Shown: one piece after another, positions 26,034-34,457 of the stretch
How the letters are laid out: each line of letters begins with the position of its first letter
How positions within the stretch are numbered: position 1 is the first letter of the stretch
Assembly (NCBI GenBank): GCA_002434335.1
Contig: DJJW01000064.1
Coordinates: 1-48,699 of the forward strand
DNA: 48,699 nucleotides
Reading direction: 5' to 3'
Source of the DNA: Lachnoclostridium sp. UBA6558
GTDB taxonomy: Bacteria; Bacillota; Clostridia; Lachnospirales; Lachnospiraceae
Translations under genes and position numbers: made by a program
Notes under the pieces: model-generated
Database searches by the model: none
What the model was told of the DNA's origin: nothing
Seen by the model: the letters and a program-made list of their open reading frames with translations, nothing else

Positions 26034-27440
26034 ATGAGTAAATTTCCGGATAATTTTTTATGGGGAGGTGCTACGGCAGCGAACCAGTGTGAAGGAGCAT
26101 GGGACGTTGATGGAAAGGGAATCAGTGAATCCGATGTTGTCACAGCAGGTTCTCTTACAAAGATAAGGGAAACAACTGAGGGAATAGAAGAAGGCAAATA
26201 TTATCCAAGCCATGATGCTATTGATTTTTACCATCATTACAAGGAAGACATTGCCCTGTTTGGGGAGATGGGATTTAAGGCATATCGAATGTCAATCAGC
26301 TGGACTCGTATTTTTCCGACAGGAGAAGAAAGTGAACCGAATGAGAAAGGGCTGGAATTTTATGATAAGGTATTTGATGAACTTCATAAGTATGGAATTG
26401 AACCAGTTGTAACCATCTCTCATTATGATGATCCTTATGAATTAAAGAAAAAATATGGTAGCTGGGCAAATCGTAGATATGTAGATTGTTATGTTAAATA
26501 TGCAAAAGCTATTATCAATCGGTATCATAATAAAGTGAAATATTGGTTGACTTTTAATGAAATTAATTCCCTTATATTATACCCTGTTTTTACAGGATTA
26601 CCCAAGACAAAGGAAAACTATGAAGGGGTATACCAAAGCGCACATCATAAATTTATTGCCAGTGCTGAGACAGTTCAGTATGCTCATGAACATTATCCGG
26701 ATATAAAAGTAGGAATGATGTTTTGTGCTCTGACCAGCTATCCGTACTCTTGTAATCCGAAAGATGTGCTGGGAAATATGCAGAAAAGTGATGAAGGGTA
26801 TTTTTTCTGCGACACTATGTGCCGCGGTTATTATTCAAACAAAGCAAAAAAGGCAATGGAAGCTATGGGAATCACACTAGAGATAAGAGATGGTGATGAT
26901 GAAATATTGAGGAATGGTAAGGTGGATTTTATCAGTTTTTCTTATTATTCTACGACTGCATTCTCCTATGATATGAGTGATAAGGAAACTGTTGGCGGGA
27001 ATTTTTCAATGGGTGGCAAAAATCCTTATCTTAAGACAAGTGATTGGGGATGGCAGATTGACCCTATAGGTCTTCGTATAACATTGAATGAGTTATATGA
27101 CCGTTATCAGTTACCTTTAATGATTGTCGAAAATGGATTAGGTGCAGAGGATAAAATCGAGAAGGATGGAAGCATCCATGATGATTATCGAATCGAGTAC
27201 CTCAGGGAACATATTAAAGCCATGAAGGATACCATAAATATTGATGGAGTAGATTTAATTGGATACACTTCCTGGGGATGTATTGATTTAATAAGTGCCT
27301 CAACAGGAGAAATGAAAAAACGTTATGGATTTATCTATGTTGATAAAGACAATGAAGGGAATGGAACATTAAAAAGAATAAAAAAAGATTCCTTCTATTG
27401 GTATAAGAAAGTAATAGAAAGTAATGGTGAAACTCTTTAA
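26034..27440 (+). CDS. GH1 6-phospho-beta-glucosidase (second copy)
   Basis: 468 residues, a close paralogue of the preceding gene: the same KNPYLKTSDWGW segment, acid/base E176 in TFNEI, nucleophile E366 in IVENGLG and the phosphate-site loop ISASTGEMKKRYGFIYVD. The start is uncertain: ATG 26034 (MSKFPDNF) begins right at the GH1 domain but has no clear ribosome site; GTG 25962 would add 24 residues that fall in an inverted-repeat region and do not resemble the family. The pair may differ in aglycone preference (for example cellobiose-P against gentiobiose- or aryl-type); this is not shown. Confidence 0.92.
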   Translation: MSKFPDNFLWGGATAANQCEGAWDVDGKGISESDVVTAGSLTKIRETTEGIEEGKYYPSHDAIDFYHHYKEDIALFGEMGFKAYRMSISWTRIFPTGEESEPNEKGLEFYDKVFDELHKYGIEPVVTISHYDDPYELKKKYGSWANRRYVDCYVKYAKAIINRYHNKVKYWLTFNEINSLILYPVFTGLPKTKENYEGVYQSAHHKFIASAETVQYAHEHYPDIKVGMMFCALTSYPYSCNPKDVLGNMQKSDEGYFFCDTMCRGYYSNKAKKAMEAMGITLEIRDGDDEILRNGKVDFISFSYYSTTAFSYDMSDKETVGGNFSMGGKNPYLKTSDWGWQIDPIGLRITLNELYDRYQLPLMIVENGLGAEDKIEKDGSIHDDYRIEYLREHIKAMKDTINIDGVDLIGYTSWGCIDLISASTGEMKKRYGFIYVDKDNEGNGTLKRIKKDSFYWYKKVIESNGETL

Positions 27441-27458
27441 ATAAGGTTAACTGGGTGT

Positions 27459-27530
27459 GCTGCAAAATAATTCTTCTCTGTTTTGGAAGAAATGTTTTGC
27501 GGCAGCTTTAAGAAGGACATATGCGCATAT
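27459..27530 (+). other. imperfect long hairpin and palindrome before HPr gene
   Basis: Bases 27459-27476 (GCTGCAAAATA... TTCTTC) pair, with small bulges, with 27486-27506 (GAAGAA ... TTTTGCGGCAGC). A 12-bp palindrome ATATGCGCATAT follows at 27519-27530. No T-run follows, so it is not a terminator; RNA processing or a decayed repeat is possible. Confidence 0.4.
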
Positions 27531-27575
27531 AGTGTATCTGGAACAAAAAAACCATGGGTAGGAATGGAGAAAATA

Positions 27576-27854
27576 ATGACTACAAAACAAACAAGGATTA
27601 TGAATAGAACAGGACTTCATGCCCGGCCTGCTTCTGATTTCGTACTAATGGCAAAAAAATTTGAAAGTAAAATAACAATTAAAAATATGGATGAAAATGG
27701 AGAAGCTGTCAATGCGAAATCTATTGTGCGGTTATTAGCTGAAGGGATCGGACAAGGTGCAAAAATTGAAATAGCGGCTGACGGGCCTGATGAACAAGTG
27801 GCTGTTCAGGAATTAACTGCCCTTATTGAAACAGGTTTCGGTGAAGCTGGCTGA
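27576..27854 (+). CDS. ptsH: HPr phosphocarrier protein
   Basis: 92 residues. H15 in GLHARPAS takes phosphate from Enzyme I. S49 in NAKSI aligns with regulatory Ser46 of Firmicute HPr; the shift comes from a short insertion before it (NMDENGEAV). So CcpA/HPr-kinase signalling may still be possible. ATG 27576 follows GGAGA by 5 nt; the longer frame start at 27483 adds about 31 unrelated residues. It lies inside a sugar-specific PTS operon and so may be a dedicated copy beside a housekeeping HPr elsewhere. Confidence 0.93.
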   Translation: MTTKQTRIMNRTGLHARPASDFVLMAKKFESKITIKNMDENGEAVNAKSIVRLLAEGIGQGAKIEIAADGPDEQVAVQELTALIETGFGEAG

Positions 27855-27914
27855 TAGGAAACTATTGGCGATAATGGTGAGTGCGATGGCTAAAAGGATA
27901 ATTGGAGGTAAATT

Positions 27915-29618
27915 ATGATATTAAAAGGAAATCCTGTTTCTCCGGGTATAGTTATGGGTAAAGCTTTCCTGTATAAAGCCTTTACCTGTGAAGTACTTGC
28001 ATCTTATTTTGAGAAAGGACATGAAGAAAAATATACAGAAATCTTGGAAACGGCACTCACTGAGGCGCATCTTGAACTCGATGAACTTATTGCATCACTT
28101 AATTTTATCGATGCAGAAAAGGCTAAAATTTTTGTTGCGCATAAAGAAATTCTCAGTGACGAAGAAATTATTGATATGATTCACAATGCTATTAATAAAG
28201 AGCAAAAGAGGCCGGATTTTGCTGTGAAAAGTGTGTTTGATGAATTTATAGAAATTCTCGGCAAAGCAAAGGATCCTCTGATTGCCGCCCGTACGGCTGA
28301 CCTTCGTGATGTTTGTAACCGACTATTACGCATCTTGAAGGGAGAAAAGGAGAAAAATCTGTCCTCTTTACCGGAAAGTGTAATTGTTGTAGCACAAGAT
28401 TTATTACCAAGTGACACAGCTACCATTGACCGGGTTCATGTTGCCGGTATTATTACAGAAGCCGGTGGCTCTACCTCCCATTCGGCCATTATAGCCAGGG
28501 GGTATAAAATACCTGCTGTGGTAGGAGTGCCCCAGGTATTAGAAGTAATTGAGGATGGGATGTTACTTGCACTAGATGCCATTTCCGGTGAAATAACCCT
28601 TTCACCCAGTGAAAAGGTGGTGAACCAAACAAGAGAAAAGGCGGAGATTTTTATAAGACAGCAGGAAGCAGAAGAAAAATATTTAAGTAAACCGGCTATG
28701 ACCGCTGATGGACAGCACATTGAAATCGGTATTAACATCGGCTCGGAAGAGTTTGATGTATCTTTAGAAAATTATGATTCGGTGGGTTTATTTCGAACCG
28801 AATTCCTATATATGGAAAACAACCACCTGCCAACAGAGGAAGAACAATTTCATGCGTATCAACATGTTTTGGATTTGGCGGGAGGTAAAACCGTAACCTT
28901 ACGTACTCTCGACATAGGAGGGGATAAGACCTTACAGTATATGCAATTACCGAAAGAAGATAATCCTTTCTTAGGAAAGCGGGCGCTGCGATTGTGTCTT
29001 GATAATTCTGAAATGTTTCATATACAGCTTCGCGCGGCATTACGTGCATCTGCCTATGGGCCCCTTCAAATTATGTTTCCAATGGTTGGAAGTATAGATG
29101 ATATTCGTCGTGCTAAATTAGCCGTTTCTGTAGCAAAGGAGCAGCTTCGTGCAGAAAAAAAGCCGTTTAATGAAGACATTAAACTAGGCATCATGATTGA
29201 AATTCCCTCAATTGCTCTCATAGCGGATATGGCTGCTGAGGAAGTGGATTTTGCCAGTGTAGGTACGAATGATCTGACCCAGTATCTGTGTGCGGTTGAC
29301 CGGATGAATCCGAGTGTATCCGGTTATTATCAGGACTTATCACCGGCAATGTTAAGGATACTTAATTTTATTTTTGAACAGTTTCATACCAAAGGGAAGC
29401 CGGTTTCAGTATGCGGTGAACTTGCAGGTAATCCGGCTGCGGCTGTGGTTCTTGTAGGTATGGGTTTACGCAAGCTGAGTATGAGTGAAGCTAACATAGC
29501 AAGAGTTAAGGCTGCACTTGCAGGTGTGACCATAGAGAAAGGAATATCGTTAGGGGAGGTTTGCAGAAATCTATCAACAGAAGATGAGGTGAAAGTTTAC
29601 CTGGAAAAATATATCTGA
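27915..29618 (+). CDS. ptsI: PTS Enzyme I (PEP-protein phosphotransferase)
   Basis: 567 residues, normal for the family. The phosphohistidine is H189 in GGSTSHSAIIAR, and the C-terminal PEP-binding barrel has GLFRTEFLYM, SVGTNDLTQY and VCGEL segments. It moves phosphate from PEP to HPr. It starts 60 nt after ptsH with AGGTAAATT before the ATG. With IIA/IIB/IIC in the same locus, the operon encodes every protein from PEP to the sugar. Confidence 0.96.
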   Translation: MILKGNPVSPGIVMGKAFLYKAFTCEVLASYFEKGHEEKYTEILETALTEAHLELDELIASLNFIDAEKAKIFVAHKEILSDEEIIDMIHNAINKEQKRPDFAVKSVFDEFIEILGKAKDPLIAARTADLRDVCNRLLRILKGEKEKNLSSLPESVIVVAQDLLPSDTATIDRVHVAGIITEAGGSTSHSAIIARGYKIPAVVGVPQVLEVIEDGMLLALDAISGEITLSPSEKVVNQTREKAEIFIRQQEAEEKYLSKPAMTADGQHIEIGINIGSEEFDVSLENYDSVGLFRTEFLYMENNHLPTEEEQFHAYQHVLDLAGGKTVTLRTLDIGGDKTLQYMQLPKEDNPFLGKRALRLCLDNSEMFHIQLRAALRASAYGPLQIMFPMVGSIDDIRRAKLAVSVAKEQLRAEKKPFNEDIKLGIMIEIPSIALIADMAAEEVDFASVGTNDLTQYLCAVDRMNPSVSGYYQDLSPAMLRILNFIFEQFHTKGKPVSVCGELAGNPAAAVVLVGMGLRKLSMSEANIARVKAALAGVTIEKGISLGEVCRNLSTEDEVKVYLEKYI

Positions 29619-29738
29619 AATTTATATGTTTGTAACCAGTAAGTCATTGTCAGGCGATAAATATCCTTTCATCAAAGGACTCAGATAAACAAGATAAAAA
29701 AGTCGACTGGTAGGATAGAAATGGGAGGAGTATATAAA

Positions 29739-30794
29739 ATGAGGCTAAATAGAAATAGGAGTTCAGAATTATTTCATAAATTAACAATATGGGATTTTAC
29801 AGAAAACAATTTAAGCTTTCAGAGTCTGGAGGAAGGAGACCTGAAATTGATTGAACAGTACAGAATATTCTTTTTGGCTTTTTTGAACGATTTTAATGAG
29901 ATGAAAAAAAAATCTGATAAACTACAAGGTGTTATTGACGGTATGGTGGAGAATGCCAATAATATTCAACTGTCAACCTCATTTATAGCGGAAGGGTCCC
30001 AGAGCCAGGCTGAGGATATCAATCATTGCAAAAAGATTGCTGACGAAATCGCAGATAAGATTATGGTAATTAGTGGGAAGACAAAAAAATTGATACAGAC
30101 TTCCAATGAAATTGGCGATGTCAGCCGTAAGGGAAAAAGTGCAATAGAAAAATTAGCAGTCAGTCAAAAAAATAATAGCGAAGCTAATAATGCTTTATCG
30201 ATGGAAATATATCATTTACTGAATAAGACGAATATAATTACTGATATCTCCAATAATTTGAAAGAGATTGCCAGGCAAACTAATCTTTTAGCCTTAAATG
30301 CATCGATTGAAGCAACAAGAGCCGGAGAGGCAGGTAAAGGATTTTCTGTTGTAGCGGATCAAATACGTAAATTATCCGAGGAAAGCAGGCAGGCAAGTAT
30401 AAGAATCAATGAAAACGTTACTGCTATAATGCAACAGCTAAACAGTCTGAAAAAAGTGATTACTGATTCCATAGAAACCTTTGATAATCAAGATAAGGTG
30501 GTTAATGAAGTGATTAATGCTTTTGAACAGATAATGAATTATTTTAAAGGGTTGACTCAATGTCAACAAGAATTATATGATGGTGTGACAGGTCTTACTA
30601 AAGATAAGGATAATTTGACAGATTCCTTTGGCAGTATTACCTCTGTATTAGAAGAAGTGTTTGCAATCAATCTGGAGGTTGCTTCTTTAACAGATATGCA
30701 GAACAATACCACTGATATAACCTGTAAGCTGGCAAAGGAAGTGCAGTACAAGATAGAGAAAATTTTAATGGATATATCTGAAATCAAAGTATAA
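29739..30794 (+). CDS. soluble methyl-accepting chemotaxis-type protein
   Basis: 351 residues with no transmembrane segment. The signalling hairpin tip is intact (LLALNASIEATRAGEAGKG followed by FSVVADQIRKLSEES), flanked by long coiled coils. The first ~75 residues are not a known sensor. GGAGGAG precedes ATG 29739 by 8 nt. It starts 120 nt after ptsI with no terminator between, and a terminator follows at 30834. By family it would bind CheW/CheA; its place suggests that it reports PTS activity to chemotaxis, which is inference. Confidence 0.9.
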   Translation: MRLNRNRSSELFHKLTIWDFTENNLSFQSLEEGDLKLIEQYRIFFLAFLNDFNEMKKKSDKLQGVIDGMVENANNIQLSTSFIAEGSQSQAEDINHCKKIADEIADKIMVISGKTKKLIQTSNEIGDVSRKGKSAIEKLAVSQKNNSEANNALSMEIYHLLNKTNIITDISNNLKEIARQTNLLALNASIEATRAGEAGKGFSVVADQIRKLSEESRQASIRINENVTAIMQQLNSLKKVITDSIETFDNQDKVVNEVINAFEQIMNYFKGLTQCQQELYDGVTGLTKDKDNLTDSFGSITSVLEEVFAINLEVASLTDMQNNTTDITCKLAKEVQYKIEKILMDISEIKV

Positions 30795-30833
30795 TACCTA
30801 GGTTTTCCTCTACCTGTTTACAATCCTATAAAT

Positions 30834-30866
30834 AAATCCCTGGTTTAGTGCAAACAGGGATTTTTC
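30834..30866 (+). terminator. terminator of the PTS/chemoreceptor operon
   Basis: AAATCCCTG (30834-30842) pairs with CAGGGATTT (30855-30863), with inner TTT/AAA pairs, ending in a run of T. Confidence 0.85.
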
Positions 30867-30954
30867 GGCGTGTTTTATTAATTATTGAACGGAATCTATC
30901 AACAGGAGTGATGAGTGCTTCAATACTTAGCCTTACAAAGGAATTCTTAGGGGA

Positions 30955-31053
30955 ATGATGATGTTACAGTTATTGTTAGGAGCAATGGCGACTCAGGGAC
31001 TGTGTTGTTCTTTGTTGAAAGCATGGTTTTTTTATAGCCCTGTTTCTCCATAA
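30955..31053 (+). CDS. possible small hydrophobic ORF
   Basis: Three ATG codons in a row open a 32-codon frame with a hydrophobic N-terminal part (MLQLLLGAMA) and TAA at 31051-31053. A weak AGGGGAA precedes it. It is the only coding-like thing seen in 30867-31084. It may be chance or a remnant. Confidence 0.2.
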   Translation: MMMLQLLLGAMATQGLCCSLLKAWFFYSPVSP

Positions 31054-31084
31054 ATGACATAGATAATTATAAATGAAAGTGTAG

Positions 31085-31105
31085 ACAATTGTGAACAATT
31101 GTTAA
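31085..31105. promoter_or_regulatory. two ACAATTGT boxes upstream of DegV gene
   Basis: ACAATTGT occurs at 31085-31092 and 31095-31102, 10 bp apart, and the second is part of AACAATTGTTAA. The same palindrome recurs at 32095-32108 before the two-component genes. A TATAAT lies downstream at 31134-31139. Confidence 0.5.
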
Positions 31106-31178
31106 AACGATAGATATAAATATATGAGTATTATATAATCCTTTCATAGTAAAATTTCATTTTGTAAGGAGAATATAT

Positions 31179-32063
31179 ATGGATAAGAAAGCAATAAAGA
31201 GTGAAGGATTTGCTATTTTAGTAGATTCATGCTGTGATGTACCGGAAGAATATTTAGAGAATTTTCCCATCTATGTAGTTCCGCTTCTAATAAATTATAA
31301 AAATGCCACATACAGAGACAGGGTTGAAATTTCTCCTGAAGTAATATACAAAAACATGGAAGAAGAAGTTCCTACGACCTCTCTTCCTGCTCATGATGAT
31401 GTAAAGAAAGTGTTTGAGAAAATTATGAGTGACGGATATACTAAAATAATAGCAATCAATATTTCAAGTAACCTAAGCGGTACTTATAATTTGGTACGAT
31501 TAGTAAGTGATGAAATTACTTCGAAAGGAATTGAATTTTATCATCTGGATACAAAGAATATTGCAATCGCAAGCGGCATGTATGCTATATCAGCAGCGAG
31601 ACATTTAAAAGAAGGGAAAAGTTATGAGGATACAATAAAGTTATTAAAAAAAGAATTTGGGAATTCTAAGTTATTCTTTTGTGTTGAAACGTTAGAATAT
31701 CTTCGTAAGGGCGGCAGGATTGGACGTGTGGCCTCCCTGATAGGAACTGTACTTGATATTAAGCCAATTATTACCTGTGATGAAGATGGAACATATTGCA
31801 TTGCAGGTAAAGAAAGAGGTAGAAAAAGATGCATAAATAAAGCCATAGAATTGGTAAAGGACTTTGTGAGCCATGCAAAAAATGCAGAGATTACTATTAT
31901 GTATAGCGGGCAAGTAATGGGTATTGAAACAATCAAAGAAAAAATGGAAACAATAATTCCTAATTGTAATATAAAAATAAGGGGGCAGATAAGTCCTGTA
32001 TTGGGAGTTCATGTAGGACCGGGACTTATCGGATTAGCTGTCTATTTAAATGATGGTGTATAA
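31179..32063 (+). CDS. DegV family protein (fatty-acid-binding fold)
   Basis: 294 residues, full length for DegV. Conserved blocks: ILVDSCCDVP at the start, PTTSLPAHDDV, NISSNLSGTYNLV, FFCVETLEYLRKGGRIG and the C-terminal GPGLIGLAVY. DegV/FakB proteins hold a fatty acid for phosphorylation by FakA; no FakA-like gene is nearby, so which lipid it serves is unknown. AAGGAG precedes ATG 31179. It lies alone between two copies of the AACAATTGTTAA palindrome. Confidence 0.92.
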   Translation: MDKKAIKSEGFAILVDSCCDVPEEYLENFPIYVVPLLINYKNATYRDRVEISPEVIYKNMEEEVPTTSLPAHDDVKKVFEKIMSDGYTKIIAINISSNLSGTYNLVRLVSDEITSKGIEFYHLDTKNIAIASGMYAISAARHLKEGKSYEDTIKLLKKEFGNSKLFFCVETLEYLRKGGRIGRVASLIGTVLDIKPIITCDEDGTYCIAGKERGRKRCINKAIELVKDFVSHAKNAEITIMYSGQVMGIETIKEKMETIIPNCNIKIRGQISPVLGVHVGPGLIGLAVYLNDGV

Positions 32064-32094
32064 TATAAAACATCCTAACATTTTGGTATAAATA

Positions 32095-32108
32095 TTAACA
32101 ATTGTTAA
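32095..32108. promoter_or_regulatory. perfect 14-bp palindrome before the two-component operon
   Basis: TTAACAATTGTTAA lies about 30 bp upstream of a TATAAT at 32137-32142. It matches 13 of 14 bases of 31092-31105 upstream of the DegV gene, so one regulator may act on both. Confidence 0.5.
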
Positions 32109-32296
32109 GTTCCAAGAGTTTTCTTTATACATTCAATATAATACTGTAAAATGTAAGTAGAAATTCAATTGCCAGTACCAAGATGATATTTACATGGAAA
32201 AAACTCAGAGAACATAGCAATAAATAAACTAAGAATTAGGAGATGCGACTAGATAGTTATTTGTTATGCTTATCATAAAATAAAGGAGGATTTCAT

Positions 32297-32983
32297 ATGG
32301 CACATATATTGGTTTGCGATGACGATATGGCAGTTCACAGTTCTCTTGGTATATATCTGGAAGATAACAATTATTTATATACAAGTGTATTTGATGGAAA
32401 AGAGTCATTAAACCAAGCAGTAAGTGGTAATTTTGATCTTATTATTCTTGATATCATGATGCCTTATTTCTCTGGCATTGAAGTTTGTAAAGAGATACGG
32501 AAGGCATCAAAAGTACCAATTATTATGTTAACTGCCAAAGGAGAAGAAATAGATGTTCTGCTTGGGCTGGAATTAGGTGCAGATGATTATATTGTAAAAC
32601 CATTTAATCCAAGAGAAGTAGTTGCCAGAATAAAGACAGTATTAAGAAGAATACAGGATATAAATAATAAAAATATTAGATCAGTAATCAGTTTTTCTGA
32701 CCTGCAGGTTAATGTATCCAATTATAAAATGCTTTTCAATCATGAAGTCATCAATGCCACACCAAAAGAGATTGAAATATTGTTCCTGTTGCTATCCAAT
32801 CAGGGAGTAACTTTTTCAAGAGATGAGATACTGGATAAAATATGGGGTGCTGATTATACCTATGTTGATAGAAGAACAATTGATACCCATATCAATCGTA
32901 TTCGTTCTCATCTGCCAAGAGATTATGCTGATCGTATCCAATCCGTTTATGGTGTCGGTTATAGATTCGAGGGCAGTCTATGA
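32297..32983 (+). CDS. OmpR/PhoB-family response regulator
   Basis: 228 residues. Receiver domain (1-120) with acidic pair DDD near residues 8-10, phosphoacceptor D52 in IILDIMMP, and KPFNPREVV. The C-terminal winged helix (about 130-228) ends in the GVGYRFEG pattern. AAAGGAGG precedes ATG 32297. Its stop overlaps the start of the histidine kinase by 4 nt, so the two are translationally coupled partners. Confidence 0.95.
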   Translation: MAHILVCDDDMAVHSSLGIYLEDNNYLYTSVFDGKESLNQAVSGNFDLIILDIMMPYFSGIEVCKEIRKASKVPIIMLTAKGEEIDVLLGLELGADDYIVKPFNPREVVARIKTVLRRIQDINNKNIRSVISFSDLQVNVSNYKMLFNHEVINATPKEIEILFLLLSNQGVTFSRDEILDKIWGADYTYVDRRTIDTHINRIRSHLPRDYADRIQSVYGVGYRFEGSL

Positions 32984-34386
32984 AGGAGAAAATTCATTAT
33001 TTTAATATTAACAGTTCTTATGTAAAAATAATATTTTGTGTAATGCTAATATTTATATTGCTATCCATTGGATTAACAGCAGCACTTTTTAACATATACA
33101 GCCAGTATGTTAAGGATAATGCAAATTCTACAAATCAAATTATTTTTGGTGTGAATACCGGAATTCTTTGCTCCATGCTTGCAATCATTATTATACCAAT
33201 CGCTTTATTTGCATCAAAGAAAATGGCAAATCCTCTGGTAGAAATGAATAAAGTTGCGGTGGCCATGTCAAAGGGAGATTTTACCATACGAGCAAAAGAC
33301 CACTATCAAGGAGAAATCGGACAACTTGCTGTGACTTTGAACCAATTGTCAACGGAGTTATCAAAAACAATTAATACGCTTACGATTGAAAAGAATTTAA
33401 TGAAACAAATACTAAATTCCATGAGTGACGGATTACTTGAGCTTGATATAACTCAAAAGGTAAATTTAATGAATGAAACTTTTTATAAAATGTTTGGGAT
33501 AGAAAATTATCTGGATTTAAAGATAGAAATTCGTGAATTAATAGAAAAAGCGGCTGTAGCCGCAATGGATAGTAAAAAGACGATGGTTGAGACCTGTACC
33601 TTAGAAAATAAAAGTATATTAATATCAGGGTCACCTATACTTTCAGAACAAGATGGCATAGTAGGAACTGTACTTTTATTTCGAGATATTACAGAGACAG
33701 TGAGATTAGAGCAAACCAGAAGGGATTATGTAGCAAATGTTTCTCATGAACTCCGCTCACCGCTCACAGCTGTGAAAGGTTTGATTATTCCATTGAAAGA
33801 AGGGATGATAAAGGATGAGAATAAGAAAAATCACTTCTATGAAGTTATATATTATGAAGTAGAAAGATTGAACCGTTTGGTAAATGATTTATTTGAACTA
33901 TCCAGGCTGCAATCCTGGAATCAGCCTTTTGATTTACAAGCTGTAGATATACAAAATATTCTTTATGATCAACAAGATAAATTTTCTTTGCTGGCTAAAG
34001 AAAAGATGATTAATCTGATTGTAAAAGAGAATTCTAAGCCTGTAATTGCAAAGGGTAATATTGACCGTATCAGTCAAGTACTTACAATACTCATTGATAA
34101 TGCTTTGAAATTTTCCAGAGAATATAGTACGGTTATATTATCTGCCTGGCTTCAAGATAATAAAGTGTCCGTGAGGATTTTTAATACAGGTTCCTACATT
34201 GATCAAGCAGATTTACCGCATATTTTTGACCGGTTTTATAAAGCGGACAAAGCCCATAAGGAGCAAGGAGCCGGACTTGGCTTATCAATTGCAAAGGAAG
34301 TTATATCGCGAATGAAGGGCCATATTCATGCTGAAAGTGACGGAGTGAATGAAACGTCCTTTATTTTTGAGCTGGATAAAGTATAA
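32980..34386 (+). CDS. membrane sensor histidine kinase
   Basis: 468 residues. Two transmembrane segments (about 14-36 and 58-80) with a very short extracytoplasmic loop of about 20 residues, then HAMP (about 80-135), PAS (about 145-245), HisKA with H256 in VSHELRSPLTAVKG, and HATPase (LTILIDNALKFS; GAGLGLSI). The small outer loop suggests that it senses membrane state or a partner protein rather than a large ligand, in the manner of intramembrane-sensing kinases with an added PAS; this is inference. It is coupled to the response regulator at 32297. Confidence 0.95.
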   Translation: MKEKIHYFNINSSYVKIIFCVMLIFILLSIGLTAALFNIYSQYVKDNANSTNQIIFGVNTGILCSMLAIIIIPIALFASKKMANPLVEMNKVAVAMSKGDFTIRAKDHYQGEIGQLAVTLNQLSTELSKTINTLTIEKNLMKQILNSMSDGLLELDITQKVNLMNETFYKMFGIENYLDLKIEIRELIEKAAVAAMDSKKTMVETCTLENKSILISGSPILSEQDGIVGTVLLFRDITETVRLEQTRRDYVANVSHELRSPLTAVKGLIIPLKEGMIKDENKKNHFYEVIYYEVERLNRLVNDLFELSRLQSWNQPFDLQAVDIQNILYDQQDKFSLLAKEKMINLIVKENSKPVIAKGNIDRISQVLTILIDNALKFSREYSTVILSAWLQDNKVSVRIFNTGSYIDQADLPHIFDRFYKADKAHKEQGAGLGLSIAKEVISRMKGHIHAESDGVNETSFIFELDKV

Positions 34387-34457
34387 TAGGTACTCATTAT
34401 AGATATAAATAGTTTGATCGCATATGGTAAAATTAATAAAGCTTAAGGAGAATAAAG

